Source of the DNA: an uncultured Clostridia bacterium
GTDB lineage: Bacteria > Bacillota > Clostridia > Christensenellales > UBA3700
Length of the DNA: 6,996 nt
NCBI GenBank assembly: GCA_946623205.1
Contig: CAMOQV010000061.1
Location: 1 to 6,996, forward strand
Reading direction: 5' to 3'
Part shown: positions 1 through 6,007 of the stretch, piece by piece
How the letters are laid out: each line of letters starts with the position of its first letter
Numbering within the stretch: the first letter of the stretch is position 1
Translations under genes and position numbers: made by a program
The notes under the pieces: model-generated
Told to the model about the DNA's origin: nothing
Databases searched by the model: none
Seen by the model: the letters and a program-made list of their open reading frames with translations, nothing else

Positions 1-9
1 CAATCTACC

Positions 10-1620
10 CTATTTTTGGCAAGGACCTACAACAAATACTTTTACACTATGTCCTTGCAACTTACAAGATAGCGTATTTACTATATTTTCCTTATCTCCA
101 CTCCACAATTCTTTTGTTTCATATTGTGGTGCCAATTTGAAATTAATATAACTATCCTTTGCTAATTCATCTAAAGATATTTTTGAACTCTTTGGCAATA
201 AACCTTTATTGAAGAAACAAATTGCAGTATATCCACCCTTTAACGGTTTAGCAAGAATATCTACTGGTCCTTTTTTCACTCTCTTACAAGGAATTGCTAA
301 TGGATCTTGGTTGATTGCTATTAAATCTTTGTTAGTTACTATCTCTAATACAGAATCTGGCATTGAACGCAAATCGTTACCTAAAATTAGTGGAGCATTC
401 ATCATACACCATAAAGAAAAGTGTGCTCTATTTTCATTTAGTGTTAATTTGCCATTTCCAACTTCTAACATGTCTGGGTCATTATATGAACCTTTGCCAG
501 CGTAGTTATATCTCTTTACTGTTTTATTGTATATAATCTTTATCCAAGGCCATATTGGTCTAATATCTGGAGTTGTTCTCCACAAATTGCCAGCTTTAGC
601 ACCCCACATATATGGTTTATTAAATCCCCATTCGCAAATAGAATATACGATAGGCTTTTTCCCTTCTGTAGCCTTCTTTAAGCATTGACCCATATTGTAA
701 TATTGATAAAAAGCGCCATCTGCCCTGTTTCTAATTGGATTAGAGATTCTTATTTTATTAATACCTTTCTTCAACACAACTTTTGTTTGGAAACGTGCTG
801 TAATGTTAAATGGCATTTGCTCTGGGAAATCAATAAAGTAGAAACTCTCATCGTTTATTTCTGCTTGTAAGAATTTCTCATAATAGCCTCTCTTTCTTAT
901 GTGAATAGTCAATACATATTCGCCATCTTCTTCTGCATAGACGTTATCAAAGATGGCTGCACCTAAACCCGCATCAAGACCAGCTATATGTCTTTTTTGT
1001 TTTACTTTTGTATCTGGCATTAACTTTGCTAAGCCTTCAAGTTTTGCTGAAATACAATCTATTTCTTGATAATAATCTCCCTTTGAAACACTTATAGCTG
1101 TAACTAATGGAGCATATTTTGATTTAACTTCGTGATGGCAATAATCATATTTGAAATATTCTATTCCCCAATCTGCAAAGGTCTTAGCGTCAATCCATTC
1201 ATGATGTAAAGATGCTGGCAAATCTTCGCATGTATATTTACCATTTGAAGAATAAATACCAACTTTTAATCCCATTGCATTTAATTCTTTAACAAGAGCT
1301 GGAATGCCATGTCTAAATCTTACTAAATCCCCTTGAAGTCTTCCTTCATCATCTCTTAGATTAGAATGCCAATTATCATCAAGGTTGATATATTTATATC
1401 CAGCCTTCAAAAGTCCTTTATCAACCATTGCTTTTCCTGTTTCTTTGAAAAGATCTTCGTTTATTTCATTTCTAAAAGTGTTCCAAGAAGACCAACCCAT
1501 AGGAGGTGTTGGACAATTGTCATTTAAATAATCTTCTTTGATTTGTAAATTTGATACTCTTTTTCTAAATCCCAAAAACTGTTTAATATAACAAATTGGG
1601 CACATTCCATTTCTTCTCAT
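10..1620 (-). CDS. GH27 family alpha-galactosidase-like glycoside hydrolase with an inserted CBM-like domain
   Basis: 536 aa, probably cytosolic because there is no signal peptide. Family role: hydrolysis of terminal alpha-D-galactosyl residues from oligosaccharides such as melibiose or raffinose; GH27 also contains alpha-N-acetylgalactosaminidases and beta-L-arabinopyranosidases, so substrate is inferred. Seen: TPPMGWSSWN (38-47) opening the barrel, NLDDNW (79-84), GIYSSNGKYTC (121-131), nucleophile region KYDYC with D159, CEWG (329-332), acid/base region WRTTPDI with D352, NDPDML (380-385) and LWCMMNAPLILGND (403-416), then a C-terminal beta-sandwich. The two catalytic aspartates lie 193 residues apart because about 130 residues (roughly 175-310) are inserted; these look like a CBM6/35-type beta-sandwich (DGEYVLTIHIRKR, KGINKIRISNP). 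The start is chosen because AGAAGGTG lies 5 nt upstream of this ATG. Residues 1-37 precede the usual family start and contain CPIC (7-10). The gene stands alone, divergent from the dUTPase gene, and ends in TAG. Confidence 0.9.
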   Translation of the reverse strand: MRRNGMCPICYIKQFLGFRKRVSNLQIKEDYLNDNCPTPPMGWSSWNTFRNEINEDLFKETGKAMVDKGLLKAGYKYINLDDNWHSNLRDDEGRLQGDLVRFRHGIPALVKELNAMGLKVGIYSSNGKYTCEDLPASLHHEWIDAKTFADWGIEYFKYDYCHHEVKSKYAPLVTAISVSKGDYYQEIDCISAKLEGLAKLMPDTKVKQKRHIAGLDAGLGAAIFDNVYAEEDGEYVLTIHIRKRGYYEKFLQAEINDESFYFIDFPEQMPFNITARFQTKVVLKKGINKIRISNPIRNRADGAFYQYYNMGQCLKKATEGKKPIVYSICEWGFNKPYMWGAKAGNLWRTTPDIRPIWPWIKIIYNKTVKRYNYAGKGSYNDPDMLEVGNGKLTLNENRAHFSLWCMMNAPLILGNDLRSMPDSVLEIVTNKDLIAINQDPLAIPCKRVKKGPVDILAKPLKGGYTAICFFNKGLLPKSSKISLDELAKDSYINFKLAPQYETKELWSGDKENIVNTLSCKLQGHSVKVFVVGPCQK

Positions 1621-1640
1621 AATTTCACCTTCTAGAGTTA

Positions 1641-1669
1641 ATTATAATTTATTGAAATAAATTGTTCAA
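1641..1669 (-). promoter_or_regulatory. Promoter of the GH27 gene
   Basis: Reading the minus strand, a -35 box TTGAAC (1664-1669) and a perfect -10 box TATAAT (1641-1646) are separated by 17 bp. The predicted start of transcription is near 1634, giving a leader of about 14 nt whose first bases are the ribosome binding site AGAAGGTG (1626-1633). The element overlaps the oppositely oriented dUTPase promoter, so the two probably cannot be occupied together. Confidence 0.7.
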
Positions 1670-1682
1670 TATGTGATATAAT
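1652..1682 (+). promoter_or_regulatory. Promoter of the dUTPase gene
   Basis: -35-like TTGAAA (1652-1657) and perfect -10 TATAAT (1677-1682), separated by 19 bp. The long spacer is compensated by an extended -10 TG (1674-1675, giving TGATATAAT). Predicted transcription start is near 1689, only about 12 nt before the ATG. The -35 lies inside the spacer of the divergent GH27 promoter. Confidence 0.65.
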
Positions 1683-1689
1683 CCCAAAT

Positions 1690-1695
1690 AGGTGA
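1690..1695 (+). promoter_or_regulatory. Shine-Dalgarno site that fixes the dUTPase start
   Basis: AGGTGA lies 5 nt upstream of ATG 1701. The in-frame GTG at 1692, which would add three residues, is inside this Shine-Dalgarno sequence and has no ribosome site of its own, so the ATG is the better start. Confidence 0.7.
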
Positions 1696-1700
1696 TAAAT

Positions 1701-2207
1701 ATGCAAAAAGTAGCTAAGTTTTATAAAGTATCTTTTGAACAATACAAAAAAGATTTTGAGGACACATTTAACACACTTGAGAACGTTCAAGAAATCTATG
1801 ACAATATTCAATTGCCAAAAAGAGCAACTGCAGGTTCTGCCGGATATGACTTTTTTGCTCCAATAGATATTACATTAAAACCAAATGAAACAATTAAAAT
1901 ACCAACAGGTATTAGAGTAAAGATTGAAGATGGATGGGTTTTAAAATGCTACCCTAGATCTGGACTTGGATTTAAATATAGAATGCAATTAAACAACACA
2001 GTTGGCATCATTGATGCAGATTATTATAATTCATCTAACGAAGGACATATCTTTACAAAAATTACAAACGATTCTAATGAAGGAAAGACAATAGAAATCA
2101 AAGCTGGGCAAGGTTTCATGCAAGGAATATTTGTTGAATTCGGAATAACGTTTGATGACGATGCTACCGCTCTTCGAGATGGCGGATTTGGATCAACAAC
2201 TAAATAG
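1701..2207 (+). CDS. dut: dUTPase (deoxyuridine 5'-triphosphate nucleotidohydrolase)
   Basis: 168 aa, cytosolic. Hydrolyses dUTP to dUMP and pyrophosphate, keeping uracil out of DNA and feeding thymidylate synthesis; the family is a homotrimer with Mg2+. All five family motifs are visible: 1 AGYDFFA (47-53), 2 PRSGLGFK (85-92), 3 NNTVGIIDADYY (98-109, with catalytic-site aspartates D105/D107), 4 GQGFMQGIF (136-144) and 5 RDGGFGSTTK (159-168, the P-loop-like tail that closes over substrate). It is longer than the classical ~150-aa enzyme: a ~40-residue N-terminal extension precedes the barrel, and an NSSNEGHIF segment replaces the usual DYxG turn after motif 3. Motif 4 departs from the common GDRIAQ form. 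From memory, this long variant is common in Clostridia-like genomes. Tandem stops TAG TAA end it, and it converges on transketolase. A phage origin is possible for dut genes generally, but no phage gene is adjacent. Confidence 0.92.
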   Translation: MQKVAKFYKVSFEQYKKDFEDTFNTLENVQEIYDNIQLPKRATAGSAGYDFFAPIDITLKPNETIKIPTGIRVKIEDGWVLKCYPRSGLGFKYRMQLNNTVGIIDADYYNSSNEGHIFTKITNDSNEGKTIEIKAGQGFMQGIFVEFGITFDDDATALRDGGFGSTTK

Positions 2208-2212
2208 TAAGG

Positions 2213-2237
2213 AAAAAGGGCTCCAAGCGGAACCCTT
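2213..2237 (-). terminator. Intrinsic terminator of the transketolase gene, weakly bidirectional
   Basis: A 9-bp stem (2216-2224 with 2229-2237) closes a 4-nt loop. Read on the minus strand, all nine positions pair, one as a G-U wobble, and the stem runs into a run of five T (2217-2213). It lies 20 nt past the transketolase stop. Read on the plus strand, the same position is a C-A mismatch and only a mixed T-rich tail follows, so it would terminate the dUTPase transcript less well. Confidence 0.75.
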
Positions 2238-2257
2238 CATTATTGTTTAATCAACTA

Positions 2258-4240
2258 TTATTTAATTAATGCTTTTGCTTTATCTGCAATGTTTTGTGCA
2301 GTGAATCCATAATAATCAAATAACTTGCTAAATGGAGCTGAAGTACCAAAGTCTTGCATACAAATGTAATCCCCGTCGATACCAACATATTTACCCCATT
2401 CTTTAGCTGTAGCTGCTTCAACTACGATTCTTGCTTTAACTTCTCTTGGAAGAACTGAATCTTGATATTTCTTATCTTGTCTATCAAATACTTCCATAGA
2501 TGGCATTGATACAACTCTAGCATCAATTCCCATATCCTTTAATAATGCATGAGCTTGAACGCATGGACCAACTTCTGAACCTGATGCCATCAAGATAACA
2601 TCTGGCAATTTCTTTTCGCTATCTATTAAGATATAACCACCCTTTAGAGCGCCTTCTTTTGTTGATTTGTTATGAACTAATAACTTTTGACGAGTTGTAA
2701 TAATTGCTGTTGGACCATTCTTTTGTAGAGCATGAACAAATGCAGCTGCTGTTTCTACACCATCACATGGTCTATATACATCGATACCAGGGATACTTCT
2801 TATAGATACCAATTGTTCTACTGGTTGGTGAGTTGGACCATCTTCTCCTACACCGATTGAATCGTGAGAGAAAATATATGTTACAGGAAGCTTCATCATT
2901 GCACTCATTCTAATTGAATACTTCATATAATCAGAGAATACGAAGAATGTAGCGCACATTGGAACAAGACCACCATGTAGTGCCATACCATTACAAATAG
3001 CACCCATAGCATGTTCTCTAACACCATAGTGGAATTCAAGTCCAGTTGGGTTTTTAGCTGAGAAATACTCTTTGCCTTTAATAACTGTACAGTTAGAACC
3101 ACCTAAGTCAGCACTACCAATTGCAATATTCTTCATGTCCTTATCTAATTTTGCTAGAACTTCACCGCAGTGATTTCTTGTAGCAATTGAATTTGGATTA
3201 ACGTTGAATAATTCAGGATCATTAATAGCAACTTGCTTTCCTTCATTATGAATCCAAGAGATGAATTCTTTATAATCTTCAGGATATTTTTCTTTATAAG
3301 TATTTAGAATTTCATTATATTGAGCTTCTAACTTCTTACCTTGTCTTCTCTTATATTTAGCAAGATCTTGAACATCTTCAGGAACTTCAAATGGAGGAAG
3401 TGTCCAACCAAGATTTTCCTTTAAAGCCTTAAGTGCTTCTGCGCCTAATGGAGCACCATGAGAAGACTCTGAATCTACTTTTGGTGAACCAAAACCAATA
3501 TGGCTTTCAACAATAATTAAAGAAGGTTGCTTTTCATTTGCCTTAGCTTTTTTAATTGCTTTTCTAATTTTATCTATATTATCTACTGAGCCAACTTTAA
3601 TAACTTGCCAACCTAAAGCTTCATGACGTTTAGCAACATCTTCTGTAAAAGCTAAATCTGTAGAACCTTCAATTGTAATTCTATTTGAGTCATAGAAAAG
3701 AATTAATTTACCTAATTCCCATGTTCCAGCCAATGATGCAGCTTCGTTTTCAATACCTTCCATCATACAGCCATCGCCGCATAATGCATATGTATAGTGA
3801 TCAACAATCTTTAAATCATCTTTATTGAATTTGCTTGCTAAAATTTTTTCAGCTACAGCAAAACCAACAGCATTTGCAATACCTTGACCTAAAGGACCTG
3901 TAGAACAATCAACGCCTGCAGTTACATTGATTTCTGGGTGGCCTGGTGTTTTGCTATGTAGTTGTCTAAAATTAGACAAGTCTTCTTTTGAAATGTTAAA
4001 TCCACATAAATGTAGAATACTGTATAACATTGATGAAGCATGTCCGCAAGACAATACAAATCTATCTCTATTGAAAAAGCCTGGATTCTTTGGATTTACA
4101 TTGATTTGATTTGCAAATAATTCAGCAACTAATGGTGCTACTCCAAGAGGTGTTCCTGGGTGTCCTGAGTTTGCTTTTTCAATTTGATCTGCTGATAAAA
4201 CACGAATGGTCTTTGTTAACCCTTCTAAATTCTTGTACAT
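2258..4240 (-). CDS. tkt: Transketolase
   Basis: 660 aa, the usual length for bacterial transketolase; cytosolic, ThDP- and Mg2+-dependent homodimer. It transfers two-carbon units between pentose, tetrose, triose and hexose phosphates in the non-oxidative pentose phosphate pathway. Visible in order: SGHPG (25-29, H27), CGHAS (65-69), GPLGQGIANAVG (115-126), the ThDP/metal motif GDG (155-157) through N186, H261 in SSHGAPLG, R355, S382, the catalytic glutamate E409 in GVREHAMG, H459/D460 in FSHDSIGVGEDGPTHQP with H471, R517 in TTRQ, and a C-terminal domain from about 540. No key residue is missing. These motifs distinguish it from the two-subunit transketolases and from DXP synthase. AGGAGA lies 10 nt upstream of the ATG. 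It is monocistronic as seen: divergent from the DUF1846 gene, with a terminator 20 nt beyond its TAA stop. Confidence 0.97.
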   Translation of the reverse strand: MYKNLEGLTKTIRVLSADQIEKANSGHPGTPLGVAPLVAELFANQINVNPKNPGFFNRDRFVLSCGHASSMLYSILHLCGFNISKEDLSNFRQLHSKTPGHPEINVTAGVDCSTGPLGQGIANAVGFAVAEKILASKFNKDDLKIVDHYTYALCGDGCMMEGIENEAASLAGTWELGKLILFYDSNRITIEGSTDLAFTEDVAKRHEALGWQVIKVGSVDNIDKIRKAIKKAKANEKQPSLIIVESHIGFGSPKVDSESSHGAPLGAEALKALKENLGWTLPPFEVPEDVQDLAKYKRRQGKKLEAQYNEILNTYKEKYPEDYKEFISWIHNEGKQVAINDPELFNVNPNSIATRNHCGEVLAKLDKDMKNIAIGSADLGGSNCTVIKGKEYFSAKNPTGLEFHYGVREHAMGAICNGMALHGGLVPMCATFFVFSDYMKYSIRMSAMMKLPVTYIFSHDSIGVGEDGPTHQPVEQLVSIRSIPGIDVYRPCDGVETAAAFVHALQKNGPTAIITTRQKLLVHNKSTKEGALKGGYILIDSEKKLPDVILMASGSEVGPCVQAHALLKDMGIDARVVSMPSMEVFDRQDKKYQDSVLPREVKARIVVEAATAKEWGKYVGIDGDYICMQDFGTSAPFSKLFDYYGFTAQNIADKAKALIK

Positions 4241-4296
4241 AAAAAAGTTGTCTCCTAAATTATTATCTTGTTAAATGATATAAACCTAACACCTAT

Positions 4297-4326
4297 ATGT
4301 TATTACTTTTAACAAATTAAAGTCAA
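4297..4326 (-). promoter_or_regulatory. Candidate promoter of the transketolase gene
   Basis: On the minus strand, -35 TTGACT (4321-4326) and -10 TAACAT (4297-4302, four of six consensus positions) are separated by 18 bp, giving a leader of about 50 nt. A second possible -10, GATAAT (4262-4267), would give a leader of about 15 nt but has no good -35. The first option is preferred, with moderate certainty. Confidence 0.45.
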
Positions 4327-4330
4327 TAAC
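4299..4330. repeat. Imperfect inverted repeat over the transketolase promoter (operator candidate)
   Basis: GTTATTACTTT (4299-4309) faces AAAGTCAATAAC (4319-4330); the arms are complementary except for one bulged base (C4324), with 9 bp between them. It covers the -35 box, the spacer and part of the -10 of the predicted transketolase promoter, the position of a repressor operator. Because it lies upstream of the predicted transcript start, it would act as DNA rather than as an RNA hairpin. Confidence 0.5.
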
Positions 4331-4356
4331 GCGCGCACGAAAACTTTTATTTTTCT

Positions 4357-4375
4357 AAATATTTTATAAATATTT
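4357..4375. repeat. Repeated palindromic octamer AAATATTT
   Basis: AAATATTT occurs twice (4357-4364 and 4368-4375) separated by TAT, and the octamer is itself a palindrome, so the unit is both a direct and an inverted repeat. It is extended outward by CT and AAG. It sits between the two divergent promoters. It could be a binding site or merely low-complexity AT sequence. Confidence 0.4.
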
Positions 4376-4388
4376 AAGTACAATGAAA

Positions 4389-4406
4389 TTTTTTTTGATT
4401 TTTTTT
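4389..4406 (+). promoter_or_regulatory. Phased T-tracts upstream of the DUF1846 gene promoter (UP-element-like)
   Basis: Two runs of eight T (4389-4396 and 4399-4406) start exactly 10 bp apart, one helical turn, and end 11 bp before the -35 box. Such A/T tracts are known to bend DNA and to bind the RNA polymerase alpha C-terminal domain, raising promoter strength. The role here is inferred from position. Confidence 0.45.
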
Positions 4407-4417
4407 ATATTTTAGGG

Positions 4418-4446
4418 TTGAAATTGTGCCCTATTTTTACTACAAT
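4418..4446 (+). promoter_or_regulatory. Strong promoter of the DUF1846 gene
   Basis: -35 TTGAAA (4418-4423), a 17-bp spacer and -10 TACAAT (4441-4446), five of six consensus positions in each box. Predicted start is near 4453, directly before the ribosome site GAGGTAA (4454-4460), so the leader is about 15 nt. A small inverted repeat, TAGGG (4413-4417) with CCCTA (4429-4433), brackets the -35 box. Confidence 0.75.
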
Positions 4447-4467
4447 TTTTAGCGAGGTAATAGGTTT

Positions 4468-5955
4468 ATGAAAATAGGTTTTGACAGCGAAAAATATTTA
4501 AAAATGCAATCAGAAAAAATTCTAGAAAGAATTGATGAATTTGGTGGTAAATTGTACATCGAATTCGGCGGAAAGTTATTTGATGACTTCCACGCATCAA
4601 GAGTTCTTCCTGGATTTGCTCCAGACAATAAAATCAAGATGTTATTAAAATTGAAAGATGATGCTGAAATAGTTATTGCTATTTCTGCTTTAGATATTGC
4701 TAAAAATAAGCTAAGAGCGGATATCGGCATCACATACGATCAAGACGTTTTAAGATTAATCGACATCTTTAGATCATATGGTTTATATGTTGGTTCAGTA
4801 TGTATTACTAAATTCACAGAAGATAACGAACCAGCAAAAGAATATCAAAAGAAGCTTGAAAAGCTTGGTATTAAAGTATTTAGACATTACCCAATTAAAG
4901 GATATCCAAACAACGCATCATTCATCGTATCTGATGAAGGTTATGGAAAGAATGAATATATCGAAACATCTAGAAAGTTAGTTATCATTACAGCTCCAGG
5001 TCCTGGTTCTGGTAAAATGGCTACTTGCTTATCTCAACTTTACCATGAACATAAACGTGGAAATAAAGTTGGCTATGCTAAGTACGAAACATTCCCTATT
5101 TGGAATCTTCCATTAAATCACCCAGTTAATATTGCATACGAAGCTGCTACTGCAGATTTGTCTGATGTAAACATGATTGACCCATGGCATTTAGCTGCAT
5201 ATGGTGTTACGACAGTTAACTACAATAGAGACGTTGAAATCTTCCCTGTATTAAATGCTATCTTCGAAAAGATTCTAGGAAAATCTCCATATCAATCACC
5301 AACAGATATGGGTGTTAATATGGCTGGTTTCTGTATTTCTGATGATGAAGCATGCAAAGAAGCTTCTTACCAAGAAATTATTAGAAGATATTATAAAGCT
5401 CTAGAAAGAGAAAGAAGAAATAACTTAGATCCTGTTGAATCAGAAAAGATTTTGTTAATCATGAATAAGTGCGGTTTATCTGTTGACGATAGAAAGGTTG
5501 CTAAGGTTGCAAGAGCTGAAGCTGAAAAGAAGAACTGCCCTTGTTCTGCAATCGAACTTCCAGATGGAACTATTGTAAAAGGTAGAACAACAGAATTATT
5601 TGGTTGCTCTTCTGGTATGATTATTAAAGCTCTAAAGACACTTGCAAATATTGATAAAGAAAAAGAAGTTATTTCTCGTGATGCACTTTTACCTATTCAA
5701 GAATTGAAAGTTAAATATCTTGGAAGCAGAAACCCAAGATTACACATTGACGAAGCTTTAACTGCTCTATCTATGTCAGCATCTATGGATAAAAATGCTG
5801 CACTTGCTATTGCTCAACTTCCAAAGCTTAAAGGATGCGAAGTTCATACAACAGTTCTTCTATCTCACGCCGATGAAAAGATGTTTAGAAAACTTGGAAT
5901 CAATTTAACAAGCGAACCAGAATTCGAAACAAAGGCTTTAACACACTTATCTTAA
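4468..5955 (+). CDS. UPF0371 / DUF1846 family protein of unknown function
   Basis: 495 aa, the usual length of this family, with no signal peptide or membrane segment, so cytosolic. Recognised from the opening MKIGFDSEKYLKMQ, the basic N-terminal half, APGPGSGKMATCLSQLYHE (176-194), KYETFPIWNLPLNHPVN (205-221), YEAATADLSD (224-233), NMIDPWHLAAYG (235-246), INYNRD-like VNYNRD (250-255) and SPTDMGVNMAGF (277-288). The C-terminal domain follows from about 320. The biochemical role is not established to my knowledge. The G-rich segment ending in GK resembles a nucleotide-binding loop but lacks the first glycine and the S/T of a canonical Walker A, so ATP binding should not be assumed. C-terminal cysteines (C335, C357, C359, C380) are present. 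The start is set by GAGGTAA 7 nt before ATG. Transcribed alone: own promoter, and a strong terminator 20 nt after the TAA. The strong promoter suggests substantial expression. Confidence 0.92.
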   Translation: MKIGFDSEKYLKMQSEKILERIDEFGGKLYIEFGGKLFDDFHASRVLPGFAPDNKIKMLLKLKDDAEIVIAISALDIAKNKLRADIGITYDQDVLRLIDIFRSYGLYVGSVCITKFTEDNEPAKEYQKKLEKLGIKVFRHYPIKGYPNNASFIVSDEGYGKNEYIETSRKLVIITAPGPGSGKMATCLSQLYHEHKRGNKVGYAKYETFPIWNLPLNHPVNIAYEAATADLSDVNMIDPWHLAAYGVTTVNYNRDVEIFPVLNAIFEKILGKSPYQSPTDMGVNMAGFCISDDEACKEASYQEIIRRYYKALERERRNNLDPVESEKILLIMNKCGLSVDDRKVAKVARAEAEKKNCPCSAIELPDGTIVKGRTTELFGCSSGMIIKALKTLANIDKEKEVISRDALLPIQELKVKYLGSRNPRLHIDEALTALSMSASMDKNAALAIAQLPKLKGCEVHTTVLLSHADEKMFRKLGINLTSEPEFETKALTHLS

Positions 5956-5975
5956 TCGTTTTCAATCGCATAGTT

Positions 5976-6007
5976 TATGTCTCGGACAAGTCCGAGACAT
6001 ATTTTTT
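5976..6007 (+). terminator. Intrinsic terminator of the DUF1846 gene
   Basis: A perfect 11-bp stem (5976-5986 with 5991-6001, core TCTCGGA/TCCGAGA) with loop CAAG is followed by six T (6002-6007). No T-run follows on the minus strand, so it acts for rightward transcription only. Its T-run overlaps the -35 box of the next promoter. Confidence 0.93.

Noticed and set aside
209..505. Open frame on the plus strand within the glycosidase gene, and a similar one at 685-870
   Set aside because: Both lie opposite strongly conserved GH27 coding sequence, have no ribosome site or recognisable protein, and read as antisense shadows.
10..1620. Secreted glycosidase with a signal peptide
   Set aside because: The N-terminus has no hydrophobic core long enough, no cleavage site and no lipobox; the hydrophobic stretch is short and interrupted by charged residues.
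1692..1694. GTG as an alternative dUTPase start
   Set aside because: The GTG is part of the AGGTGA ribosome site for ATG 1701 and would lie only about 3 nt from the predicted transcript start.
3927..4109. Open frame on the plus strand inside the transketolase gene
   Set aside because: It is antisense to the conserved ThDP-binding N-terminal region of transketolase and has no supporting start signals.
4241..4467. Riboswitch, T-box or small RNA in the longest intergenic region
   Set aside because: No terminator/antiterminator pair or conserved aptamer-like core is visible, and the DUF1846 leader is too short for one. The visible dyads overlap promoters rather than transcripts.
4449..4733. Minus-strand open frame at the 5' end of the DUF1846 gene, and a plus-strand one at 4778-4981
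   Set aside because: They overlap a confidently assigned family protein in other frames, and the sequences resemble no protein I know.
4993..5049. Walker A ATP-binding loop in the DUF1846 protein
   Set aside because: APGPGSGKM lacks the first glycine of GxxxxGK and has M where S/T is required; it is kept only as a resemblance.
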